This document shows positions 1-5,880 of a DNA stretch of 6,959 bases, in pieces. The first letter of the stretch is position 1. Every line of letters starts with the position of its first letter. The position numbers and the translations under genes were made by a program. The notes beneath the pieces are model-generated. The model searched no databases. It was not told the DNA's origin and saw nothing but the letters and a program-made list of their open reading frames with translations. The DNA is taken from contig JAZOLU010000040.1 of NCBI GenBank assembly GCA_045653425.1, positions 1 to 6,959 on the forward strand, read 5' to 3'. This stretch comes from RGIG3009 sp045653425 (GTDB taxonomy: Bacteria > Bacillota > Clostridia > Oscillospirales > Acutalibacteraceae).

Positions 1-1
1 T

Positions 2-76
2 TTCTACAATCATCAACGTATCCAACTAAAAACAAAACTGACACCACTTGAAAAGCGATGTCAGTATATTGCTTAA
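2..76 (+). CDS. IS3-family transposase (OrfB-like), C-terminal fragment cut by the window start
   Basis: Frame 2 from the window edge reads 24 residues to a TAA stop at 74-76, starting FYNHQRIQLK and ending EKRCQYIA. This matches the usual end of IS3-family DDE transposases (rve integrase domain), where a YN..RIQ.K motif is followed by L.P.E.R. The catalytic DDE residues would lie upstream, outside the window, so nothing can be said about activity. The fragment is too short for normal ORF calling. The call rests on the remembered C-terminal signature and on the terminal-repeat-like sequence downstream. The same DNA also encodes a terminator-like hairpin on the opposite strand. Confidence 0.7.
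   Translation, partial: FYNHQRIQLKTKLTPLEKRCQYIA
26..65 (-). terminator. Intrinsic terminator on the minus strand, embedded in the IS3 transposase coding end
   Basis: Positions 37-65 form a hairpin with a 13-bp stem, including two G-U pairs when read on the minus strand, and a 3-nt loop (50-52). The outer seven pairs, ACTGACA with TGTCAGT, are perfect. On the minus strand the stem is followed directly by TTTGTTTTTAG (36-26), a good U-tract. It would end transcripts leaving the permease gene. The plus strand lacks a T-tract after the stem, so terminator function is expected for minus-strand transcription only. Confidence 0.7.
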
Positions 77-114
77 AATTTAATTTTCATCTACCATAGG
101 GTTCTTTTTGTGCT

Positions 115-138
115 GTCCGCACAAATTGGGGCAGTTCA
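115..138. repeat. Putative right terminal inverted repeat of the IS3-family element
   Basis: The sequence runs GTCCGCACAAATTGGGGCAG and then TTCA. Its reverse complement starts with TGAACTGCCCC, which agrees with IS150-type ends at most positions as I recall them. The left-hand partner repeat is outside the window, so the pairing cannot be verified here. Confidence 0.6.
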
Positions 139-168
139 CGCCGCAAGCCCTGTGTTTTTGTACATTTT

Positions 169-1560
169 TTATTCGGCTTTCGCATCTCCACGATAGAAGA
201 AGCGACCAATAAGCAATACCACCGCCGTAATAATGAGGAAGAACAGCACAGGGAACGCAAACTGACCGTTTGCCGCAGCGGCTTGGTATTTGGCAATACC
301 GTGTGCATACACGGCACAACCAACCAAGAACAAGCAGCACGCAATAGCCCCGGTGGGTACCACCACACGCTTAAACTTACCCAACGATTTATCCTTGTAC
401 ATTGCCACAAAAATCGGGATATACATAGCATACAAGCCCACAATTACCAGTTCACTGGAATCAAAGCTAAACAGACCAAACCAGCTGTTTTCCACCAAGT
501 TAGCACCGAAGAAATATACCAGCCACACCATAGCAATTAACGCGCCGGCAAAGGTAGAGTTAATGGGCATATCCGAAGTTTCGTCCACTCTGGCAAACAG
601 TTTCGGCTTGGGACCATTGCCGCGCATGGCAATGGAATACATATTGCGGGAGTTTGCCATCATCAAGCCGTGCGTTGTACCAAAGCAGGAAACCACCACA
701 AACACCGAAAGCAGTGTGCCAAACACATTGCCGAAAATGTTAATAAACGCTTGGGTAGAACCGGAAGCCATCAGTTCTTCTACCGAAATGGCACCGCAGA
801 TACCCAAATAGTAGAACACATATACCGCCACAATGATAATGGCACCTATAATGAGTGCACGGGGCAGGTTCTTTTTCGCATCGTGCAGTTCAGCATTAAT
901 GGAAGTGGCCAAAATCCAGCCCTCAAAGGCGAACGCCAGCGCAACGACCGAAGCCATCAATCCACCGGAAAAAGAAACATCGCTATTGCCGCCAAACACA
1001 AAATTCTCCGTTAACTGACCGTTAATCAAACCGTAAACAATACCGACAACGGCCATCAATACCAACGGAATCATTTTAATGACCGTGGCGGAAACCTGGA
1101 TTTTACCCGCCAATTTCGGGGCGACGGCATTCAAAAAAGCATCCCCAATAAGAATGAGACCCGCCAACACCAGCACTTCGCCGCCGGTCATAGAAAAACC
1201 GAACAGCGCGCCTAAATACCGAGCCGTTACCCAGCAGAGCACCGAAGTGATGCCCGGTGTGTAAATAAAGGTCATAAACCACGCTAAATAGTACGCGTAT
1301 TTTTTGCCGCAGACGGCTTCGGCATAGTCCACCACACCGTTGACTTTTTCGTACTTATGCGCCAACAGACTGAACGCATACGCACAAAACAACATAATTA
1401 ACCCCATAATGATAATGGACAATACCCCGGTAAACACGTTACCGCCCGTGACAGCCAACACTGCCTCGGTTTTGAAAAAGATGCCCGAACCGATAACAAT
1501 ACCGACAACCATACAAATGGCCGTTATCAGTCCATACCGCTTTTGCATTGTTTTTTCCAA
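169..1560 (-). CDS. APC-superfamily amino acid permease
   Basis: This is a secondary transporter that moves amino acids across the cytoplasmic membrane by proton symport or exchange. With the start chosen here it has 463 residues, normal for the family, and about 12 hydrophobic segments. Segment 1 contains GSGIFF (residues 24-29), the broken-helix motif that binds the substrate carboxylate in APC/LeuT-fold carriers. Segment 6 carries FAFEGW, followed by a conserved AELHDAKKNLPRA loop, as in SteT/LAT-type permeases. The start is taken as TTG at 1560 because GAGGAGG (1575-1569) lies exactly 8 nt upstream. The ATG at 1548 would be 20 nt away, and the ATG at 1608 is at or upstream of the transcription start. 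The gene has its own strong promoter. It follows the Xre-type regulator, which might control it. The substrate cannot be read from the sequence. Confidence 0.9.
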   Translation of the reverse strand: MEKTMQKRYGLITAICMVVGIVIGSGIFFKTEAVLAVTGGNVFTGVLSIIIMGLIMLFCAYAFSLLAHKYEKVNGVVDYAEAVCGKKYAYYLAWFMTFIYTPGITSVLCWVTARYLGALFGFSMTGGEVLVLAGLILIGDAFLNAVAPKLAGKIQVSATVIKMIPLVLMAVVGIVYGLINGQLTENFVFGGNSDVSFSGGLMASVVALAFAFEGWILATSINAELHDAKKNLPRALIIGAIIIVAVYVFYYLGICGAISVEELMASGSTQAFINIFGNVFGTLLSVFVVVSCFGTTHGLMMANSRNMYSIAMRGNGPKPKLFARVDETSDMPINSTFAGALIAMVWLVYFFGANLVENSWFGLFSFDSSELVIVGLYAMYIPIFVAMYKDKSLGKFKRVVVPTGAIACCLFLVGCAVYAHGIAKYQAAAANGQFAFPVLFFLIITAVVLLIGRFFYRGDAKAE

Positions 1561-1616
1561 ACAAAACGCCTCCTCATTTATACTCAGCCGCCCCGCGGCA
1601 ATAAACATACGTTTTA

Positions 1617-1645
1617 AGTATACACGCCATACCCTTAGATGTCAA
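1617..1645 (-). promoter_or_regulatory. Near-consensus sigma-A promoter of the permease
   Basis: On the minus strand the -35 box TTGACA (1645-1640) is followed by a 17-bp spacer and the -10 box TATACT (1622-1617). Transcription should start near 1610, giving a leader of about 50 nt. The leader contains a small hairpin (GCCGC/GCGGC, 1599-1587) 11 nt before the Shine-Dalgarno sequence. The promoter begins about 20 bp after the regulator stop codon. Confidence 0.85.
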
Positions 1646-1665
1646 TTATTTTTTAGTGTTTTTCG

Positions 1666-2265
1666 CTATTCCGCCTTATCGCGATTGCGACGGCGAATAC
1701 GGAAACTGAGAGATACAATTAACTGTGCCGGAATCCACACAAACACCAGCACCCAGGGATGCACAATGGTGGTATACACACACAACAGGTAATACAACAA
1801 ACCAAACACACCCAACAGCAACGCCGAAATGACCAACGGATGGTATTTTTGCTTACCCCACACACTGTTAAGCACCAACAACGTAATTAACGATACCGGA
1901 ACGGCAACAAGAAATACAATCCAAAACTGTTGTTCCAAAACCCAGTACAATATTACAAACAATAGTACCGCCAACGTCCAAATCCCCAAAATCGAAACGG
2001 TGGTTATCACATCGGTACGGTAGGGGACGCGCACCGGTTTGCCCTCCCACGCATCGTGCGGGGTAATCAAAAAATCCACCGTTACACCAAACACTTGCGC
2101 CAATTCCCGCGCCACCTGTAAGTCGGGCAACGATTCCGCCCGCTCCCACTTGGATACCGATTTATCGGAATAGTGAATTTTTTCCGCCAACTCCGCCTGC
2201 GTTAAACCCGCTTTGGTGCGCAGGTGAATTAAGTTGCCGGCAAATACGGCTTTCAGCTCATCCAC
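1666..2265 (-). CDS. Xre-family HTH transcriptional regulator with C-terminal membrane segments
   Basis: The N-terminal part is a Cro/C1-type helix-turn-helix: LTQAELAEKI, then SDKSVSKWERAESLPDL and the FGVTVDFL closing helix. The C-terminal half (about residues 86-188 from this start) has four hydrophobic helices and ends in a basic tail, RIRRRNRDKAE. Such proteins bind DNA while tethered to the membrane and are common in Firmicutes, often regulating adjacent transport genes; ligands are rarely known. I prefer GTG at 2265 (199 aa), because AGAAAGG (2281-2275) lies 9 nt upstream of it but directly abuts the alternative ATG at 2274 (202 aa). That ATG overlaps the ligase stop as ATGA, so translational coupling is possible either way. 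It is the last gene of the four-gene operon, and the target operator is unknown. Confidence 0.87.
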   Translation of the reverse strand: MDELKAVFAGNLIHLRTKAGLTQAELAEKIHYSDKSVSKWERAESLPDLQVARELAQVFGVTVDFLITPHDAWEGKPVRVPYRTDVITTVSILGIWTLAVLLFVILYWVLEQQFWIVFLVAVPVSLITLLVLNSVWGKQKYHPLVISALLLGVFGLLYYLLCVYTTIVHPWVLVFVWIPAQLIVSLSFRIRRRNRDKAE

Positions 2266-2270
2266 TGGTA

Positions 2271-3164
2271 TCATCCTTTCTGTTCACAAACCGTCCGCAA
2301 TACCCATTCTACAATGCAATCGGCTACATCCACACCGGTGCAAGCGGTAATACCCGCCAAATGTGCGTTGGAGTTCACCTCGCATACCAACACGCCGTTT
2401 GCGGTATGCAACAAATCCACACCGCCAAAACACAACCCCAGCACGTCACAACAACGCCGTGCCAGTGCTTCCTCCTCCGCCGTAGGTACATACGGCTCTG
2501 CGTGACCGCCTTGCCGTAAATTGGCGCGAAAATCACCGTCTGACCGACGGCGCATAGCCGCCACCACGCGGTCACCCACCACGTACAACCGCACGTCCTC
2601 CCCCGCCGCCTCGCGAATATACCGTTGCAACAAAAACGGGCGAGATTGCATCGCATACGCCAACTCGCGCAGGGCATCCGGTGTATGCACCAGCGATACT
2701 TGGTCGCCAAACGAACCGTAACACTCCTTAACCACCAGCGGTAACCCCAGTTGCCGGGCGGCAACATCCAAAAACGAGTCCACCACAGGGGTAACCTCAG
2801 TATACGTCATAGGTGCCAACAAGGTGTCCGGTTGCGGAATACCCGCCTGCGCCAACAAGCGGTGGGTTTCACTCTTATCATCGCACACCTCAATGGCGCG
2901 CGCGGAATTGAACACCCGCACACCCACGCTTTCCAGCAACTTGGCAAGGCGCGTATCCTTATCCCAAAACAACACAAAATCCGAACATCCCAACTCAACC
3001 CCGTCCGGCGTGGTCACACGCGGCGGGCATAACGACATGGTGAGTGCCGTGTTGGGCAACACCGAAAACGTTACCCCGCGTTTGGCGGCGGCTGCGGCAA
3101 CCCGCACGGCAGGGTCGGGCGGTGCGGTATTCCAAAAACCGTTATAAATTACATAACCAGCCAT
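2271..3164 (-). CDS. RimK-like ATP-grasp ligase
   Basis: This 297-residue ATP-grasp enzyme is of the RimK/LysX type. These enzymes use ATP to form an acyl-phosphate and join a carboxylate to an amine, for example adding glutamate to a protein or building a peptide. The ATP-grasp core shows VVKECYGSFGDQV (K146 and a glycine-rich loop for nucleotide), LLQRYI, D190 and R192 in EDVRLYVVGD, DFRANLRQGG (210-220), GGVDLL with D250, and CEVNSN (261-266), where E262 and N264 fit the metal ligands. The N-terminal 100 residues form the usual preATP-grasp region. GGGAG lies about 6 nt before the ATG, and only 2 nt separate it from the upstream CDF stop. RimK proper has NSSPGLEGI where this protein has NSNAHLAGI, so the substrate may differ. 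Substrate is unknown; family assignment is firm. Confidence 0.87.
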   Translation of the reverse strand: MAGYVIYNGFWNTAPPDPAVRVAAAAAKRGVTFSVLPNTALTMSLCPPRVTTPDGVELGCSDFVLFWDKDTRLAKLLESVGVRVFNSARAIEVCDDKSETHRLLAQAGIPQPDTLLAPMTYTEVTPVVDSFLDVAARQLGLPLVVKECYGSFGDQVSLVHTPDALRELAYAMQSRPFLLQRYIREAAGEDVRLYVVGDRVVAAMRRRSDGDFRANLRQGGHAEPYVPTAEEEALARRCCDVLGLCFGGVDLLHTANGVLVCEVNSNAHLAGITACTGVDVADCIVEWVLRTVCEQKG

Positions 3165-3166
3165 TG

Positions 3167-4339
3167 TCAGCTCCCACTGTAATCGCGGTCAATGGTAATT
3201 ACCACAAACAACCGCGGGTCCACCACCTGCAAGCGGCGTTCCAATTCCGGCTGCAAGGCGGCAATCTCTTGATAATCAAACGGAACCACCACATCAAAAA
3301 TCAAATTGCTGCGGTGTTCTCCAAACACAACCCGAAAATCGTGCAACGTCAGCGACGGGTGAATGTCCTGCAATATTGTTTCGGTGAGCACGCGCAAATC
3401 GCCCACGCGTGCATCCTTTGTGTCCACCGGGTCCATATGAATACACGCAATGAGGTTTAACTCCTGCGCCAGTTCACGTTCAATCTCATCTATCAATTCG
3501 TGGCTTTGTAACATATTGCCGTCGCCGGGCACTTCGGCGTGAAGCGAAACAATGCATCGTCCCGGTCCGTAGTTGTGTACAATCAGGTCGTGAATTCCCA
3601 AAACACCGTCCCGCGCCAACACGCGACGGCGAATATCCGCCACCAAGTCCGGGTCGGGTGCCTGACCAAGCAACGGCGACACCGTTTCCCGCAGTATACC
3701 GAACCCCGACCAAATAACAAACAACGCCACCCCGGCGCCGACCCAACCGTCAATATCCACGCCGGTAATTCGCGCAAATACCGAGGAAAACAACACCACG
3801 GCGGTGCAAATCACGTCGTTGCGGCTGTCTGCCGCGGCGGCGAGAAGTGCGTCTGAGCGGATTTTTTCACCAATGCGGCGGTTAAATAACGCCATCCATA
3901 CTTTTACGGCAATGGCAACCGCCAAAATAACCGTGCTTACCACCGAAAACGACGGGGACGCGGGGTGCAGAATTTTATCCACCGCCGACGAAGCCAGTTC
4001 AATACCCGCCAACATAATGAGTGCCGCCACCGTGAGTGCAGACAAATATTCCATACGCCCGTGACCAAACGGATGCTCTTTGTCCGGCGGCGCGGCGGAT
4101 AACCGAAACCCCACCAACGTAATCACCGACGAACCGGCGTCCGACAGATTGTTAAATGCATCGGCAATCATTGCCACACTGCCGGTAAGCAACCCCGCCA
4201 GCAGTTTGCCAAAAAACAGAACCGCGTTGCCCACCAAGCCCGCCGTACCCGCCAATTTGCCGTAATCACCGCGCACGTGCGGGTCGTTCACCTGCTCTGC
4301 CCGCGGCACGTAACGCCGAATGAATCGGTCAGTCAGCAT
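3167..4339 (-). CDS. Cation diffusion facilitator (CDF) family metal exporter, manganese-type site
   Basis: This proton-driven exporter of divalent metal lies in the cytoplasmic membrane and has 390 residues. The membrane core has the CDF hallmarks: DAFNNLSD in helix 2, the HPFGHGRMEYLSAL loop (89-102) and ADSRND in helix 5. Aligned to E. coli YiiP, the transport site is N63, D67, D171 and D175. This NxxxD/DxxxD set lacks the zinc-type histidine and, as I recall, matches manganese exporters such as MntE. The cytoplasmic domain (about 225-305) is followed by an extra region of about 85 residues, making it longer than the roughly 300 aa of YiiP. The start at 4339 is chosen because GGAGAGGAG (4355-4347) is 7 nt upstream; the ORF opens further up, at 4378. 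It overlaps the NUDIX gene by 11 bp. Specificity for Mn is inference. Confidence 0.9.
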   Translation of the reverse strand: MLTDRFIRRYVPRAEQVNDPHVRGDYGKLAGTAGLVGNAVLFFGKLLAGLLTGSVAMIADAFNNLSDAGSSVITLVGFRLSAAPPDKEHPFGHGRMEYLSALTVAALIMLAGIELASSAVDKILHPASPSFSVVSTVILAVAIAVKVWMALFNRRIGEKIRSDALLAAAADSRNDVICTAVVLFSSVFARITGVDIDGWVGAGVALFVIWSGFGILRETVSPLLGQAPDPDLVADIRRRVLARDGVLGIHDLIVHNYGPGRCIVSLHAEVPGDGNMLQSHELIDEIERELAQELNLIACIHMDPVDTKDARVGDLRVLTETILQDIHPSLTLHDFRVVFGEHRSNLIFDVVVPFDYQEIAALQPELERRLQVVDPRLFVVITIDRDYSGS

Positions 4340-4871
4340 ATGCGTGCTCCTCTCCAAACAATTCCACACCGGTTTCACGGCGAAGCCCCTGTGCTACAAA
4401 ACGGAAATACGGGTCGCCGTAGTGATGAAACCGCCGTTCATTGACCATACCGTACAACTGTGTGCCGGTTACCCAGCGCACTTGTGACACTTCTTCCTTT
4501 TGCAGTTTCATATCCGGTACGGCAATATCGCGCTTTAACAAATACACATCACACAAGGAATTGCGGCGTACCAACCGTCCCAAAAAAATCAACTCGTTTT
4601 CAGAAACGGTAACGCCCAATTCCTCCTCCATTTCGCGGCAAGCGGCAGCAATGCTACCCTCCCCCGCCACGGCGGAGCCGCTGGTAATCGCCCAGACATT
4701 CGGCATCATCCGCCGTTTAGACGAGCGGCGTTGAATCAGCATCCGTCCGGCGGAGTTCACCACCCAAATGTGTGTAACCAAATGATGTTCCCCTGACCGA
4801 AACCGTGCGCCGCGGTGAATGGTTTTCCCCAGCAGACGGCCGTTTCGGTCGTACAAATCCCATTTTTCCAT
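4329..4871 (-). CDS. NUDIX hydrolase
   Basis: This 180-residue protein carries a complete Nudix box at 65-87: G65, E71, R79-E80 and E83-E84-x-G86-V87, following G-x5-E-x7-RE-U-x-EE-x-G-U. The glutamates coordinate the magnesium that hydrolyses X-diphosphate bonds. The N-terminus, with WDLYDRNGRLLGKTIHRG, a HIWVVNS strand and RMMPNVWAIT, resembles the isopentenyl-diphosphate-isomerase-like NUDIX group (YfcD type). The substrate cannot be predicted. It is the first gene of the leftward operon, with promoter 4939-4911. The ribosome binding site is modest, GGAAAGAG ending 3 nt before the ATG. Its 3' end contains the Shine-Dalgarno sequence of the next gene, the CDF exporter, and overlaps it by 11 bp, which suggests coupled translation. 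Confidence 0.9.
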   Translation of the reverse strand: MEKWDLYDRNGRLLGKTIHRGARFRSGEHHLVTHIWVVNSAGRMLIQRRSSKRRMMPNVWAITSGSAVAGEGSIAAACREMEEELGVTVSENELIFLGRLVRRNSLCDVYLLKRDIAVPDMKLQKEEVSQVRWVTGTQLYGMVNERRFHHYGDPYFRFVAQGLRRETGVELFGEEHAYAD

Positions 4872-4910
4872 ACACTCTTTCCATTCCTAACAATACAAAC
4901 ATATAAATAC

Positions 4911-4939
4911 ATTTTACCTTTTTTTGGGGCAAATGTCTA
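4911..4939 (-). promoter_or_regulatory. Sigma-A promoter of the NUDIX-CDF-ligase-regulator operon
   Basis: On the minus strand the -35 box TAGACA (4939-4934) is followed by a 17-bp spacer and the -10 box TAAAAT (4916-4911), each one mismatch from consensus. The expected start of transcription is near 4904, giving a leader of about 33 nt before the NUDIX ATG. Its -35 box is 10 bp from the -35 box of the divergent tlyA promoter. Confidence 0.78.
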
Positions 4940-4949
4940 CCCCTTTTTC

Positions 4950-4978
4950 TTGACACGACAGATTTCTTTGCGTACAAT
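4950..4978 (+). promoter_or_regulatory. Sigma-A promoter of the TlyA-family methyltransferase gene
   Basis: A perfect TTGACA -35 box (4950-4955), a 17-bp spacer and TACAAT (4973-4978) make a near-consensus promoter. Transcription should begin near 4985. That excludes the upstream in-frame ATG at 4815 as the translation start, and leaves a leader of roughly 28 nt before ATG 5013. Confidence 0.88.
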
Positions 4979-5012
4979 AGAAGAAGGATTAGAAAAGGGT
5001 GTGGCGCGCAAT

Positions 5013-5816
5013 ATGGAAACACAACGGCTGGATTCACTGGTAATGCAACAATTCGGCGTATCACCGGAAGAGGCCAACGGGCTGATTATGGCGGGGCGTA
5101 TTTGGATAGGGCACGTGCCGGCTGACAAAGCCGGTATGTCCGTACCGAGCAACACCTCACTCACCCTTATTGAAAAAGCCAAGCGTTACGCCAGCCGTTC
5201 CGGATATAAATTAGCCAAAGCACTGAACGTGTTTGGGCAGGACGTATCGGGCCTTACGGTGTGCGACATTGGTGCCAGCAACGGCGGGTTTACGGATTGT
5301 TTGCTGCAAAACGGTGCGGCACACGTGTTTGCGGTGGACGTGGCTTACGGTATTTTGGCGTGGGAACTGCGTTGTGACCCGCGCGTAACGGTTCTGGAAC
5401 GCACCAACGCCCGCCGTCTCACCGTGGAACAGCTGGGCACGGTGTGTGATATGGTCACCGCGGATGTATCGTTCATTTCTTTGCGGAAATTATACCCCGC
5501 CATTCGCCAAATCCTCAAACCAAACGGCACGTGTATCTGTCTAATCAAGCCGCAGTTTGAAGCCCACCCCAAACAACTGGGGAAAAACGGCGTGTTAAAA
5601 AATCCCGACGATTTACCGCCGCTATTAAATGCGTTATTTGACGCCGCAGCCGCCGAAGGGTTGTTTGTGCAGGATTTAACCGTTTCCCCCATTCACGGCA
5701 CCAACGGCAACGTAGAATATTTGGCGCGGTTTACCGGTGAGGCACCGCTATCCGGTGAGGAACGACAAGCACGCATTGACCGCGCCGTTCACGAACAACC
5801 GGATGACACCGTATAA
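5013..5816 (+). CDS. tlyA: TlyA-family rRNA (cytidine-2'-O)-methyltransferase
   Basis: The protein joins an N-terminal S4 RNA-binding domain (RLDSLV...ANGLIMAGRI, residues 5-58) to a FtsJ-like Rossmann methyltransferase. The S-adenosylmethionine loop is DIGASNGGFTD (85-95), followed by AVDVAYGILAWELR and LERTNAR. The K-D-K-E catalytic set is visible as K66, D151, K179 and E235, each offset by exactly three from K69, D154, K182 and E238 of M. tuberculosis TlyA. At 267 residues it has the family's length. TlyA methylates ribosomal RNA 2'-hydroxyls and was first described as a haemolysin. ATG 5013 is chosen for homology. The likely ribosome binding site AGAAAAGGG (4991-4999) is rather far from it (13 nt), so GTG 5001 is an alternative. 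Firmicute tlyA commonly sits in a dxs-recN cluster; here it is alone. Confidence 0.92.
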   Translation: METQRLDSLVMQQFGVSPEEANGLIMAGRIWIGHVPADKAGMSVPSNTSLTLIEKAKRYASRSGYKLAKALNVFGQDVSGLTVCDIGASNGGFTDCLLQNGAAHVFAVDVAYGILAWELRCDPRVTVLERTNARRLTVEQLGTVCDMVTADVSFISLRKLYPAIRQILKPNGTCICLIKPQFEAHPKQLGKNGVLKNPDDLPPLLNALFDAAAAEGLFVQDLTVSPIHGTNGNVEYLARFTGEAPLSGEERQARIDRAVHEQPDDTV

Positions 5817-5822
5817 AACAAC

Positions 5823-5866
5823 ACGGGACGAAATGACCAAATGGTCATTTCGTCCCGTTAGTTTTT
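5823..5866. terminator. Shared terminator between tlyA and nagB
   Basis: A perfect 16-bp stem (5823-5838 with 5843-5858) encloses a 4-nt loop and is followed on the plus strand by TAGTTTTT. It lies 6 bp after the tlyA stop and 22 bp past the nagB stop. On the minus strand the stem is followed by GTTGTTTTAT, a weaker U-tract, so it probably serves both convergent genes but is stronger for tlyA. Confidence 0.9.
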
Positions 5867-5880
5867 GCAAAAAGTGTTGA

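Larger units (their letters stand above)
1..138 (+). mobile_element. 3' end of an IS3-family (IS150-like) insertion sequence, truncated by the window edge
   Basis: This stretch holds the last codons of an IS3-type transposase (2-76), about 40 bp of noncoding DNA, and what looks like the terminal inverted repeat, ending near position 138 in TTCA. Read on the minus strand, the end begins TGAACTGCCCCAATTTG and continues to GGAC. From memory this closely resembles the IS150 terminal repeat (TG.ACTGC.CC.ATTT...GGAC), and IS3-family elements end in TG...CA. The exact boundary is inferred, because the other end and the target duplication lie outside the window. The element sits about 30 bp beyond the permease stop codon. 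Confidence 0.72.

Noticed and set aside
80..443. Minus-strand cysteine-rich frames next to the left edge (such as the one ending NPMVDEN)
   Set aside because: They overlap the permease end out of frame and continue through the IS terminal repeat; no start signal supports a real small protein.
2375..2767. 130-codon minus-strand frame inside the ligase gene
   Set aside because: Frame-shifted shadow rich in tryptophan and arginine; the ATP-grasp frame explains the sequence.
4340..4378. Extended start of the CDF exporter at ATG 4378
   Set aside because: No Shine-Dalgarno sequence precedes it, while ATG 4339 has an ideal one at 7 nt.
4815..5012. Long N-terminal extension of the TlyA frame from ATG 4815
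   Set aside because: The tlyA promoter lies inside this extension, and homology begins only at the S4 domain after ATG 5013.
4717..5064. 115-codon minus-strand frame across the divergent promoter region
   Set aside because: It overlaps the NUDIX start and the beginning of tlyA in another frame, crosses both promoters and has no recognisable domain.
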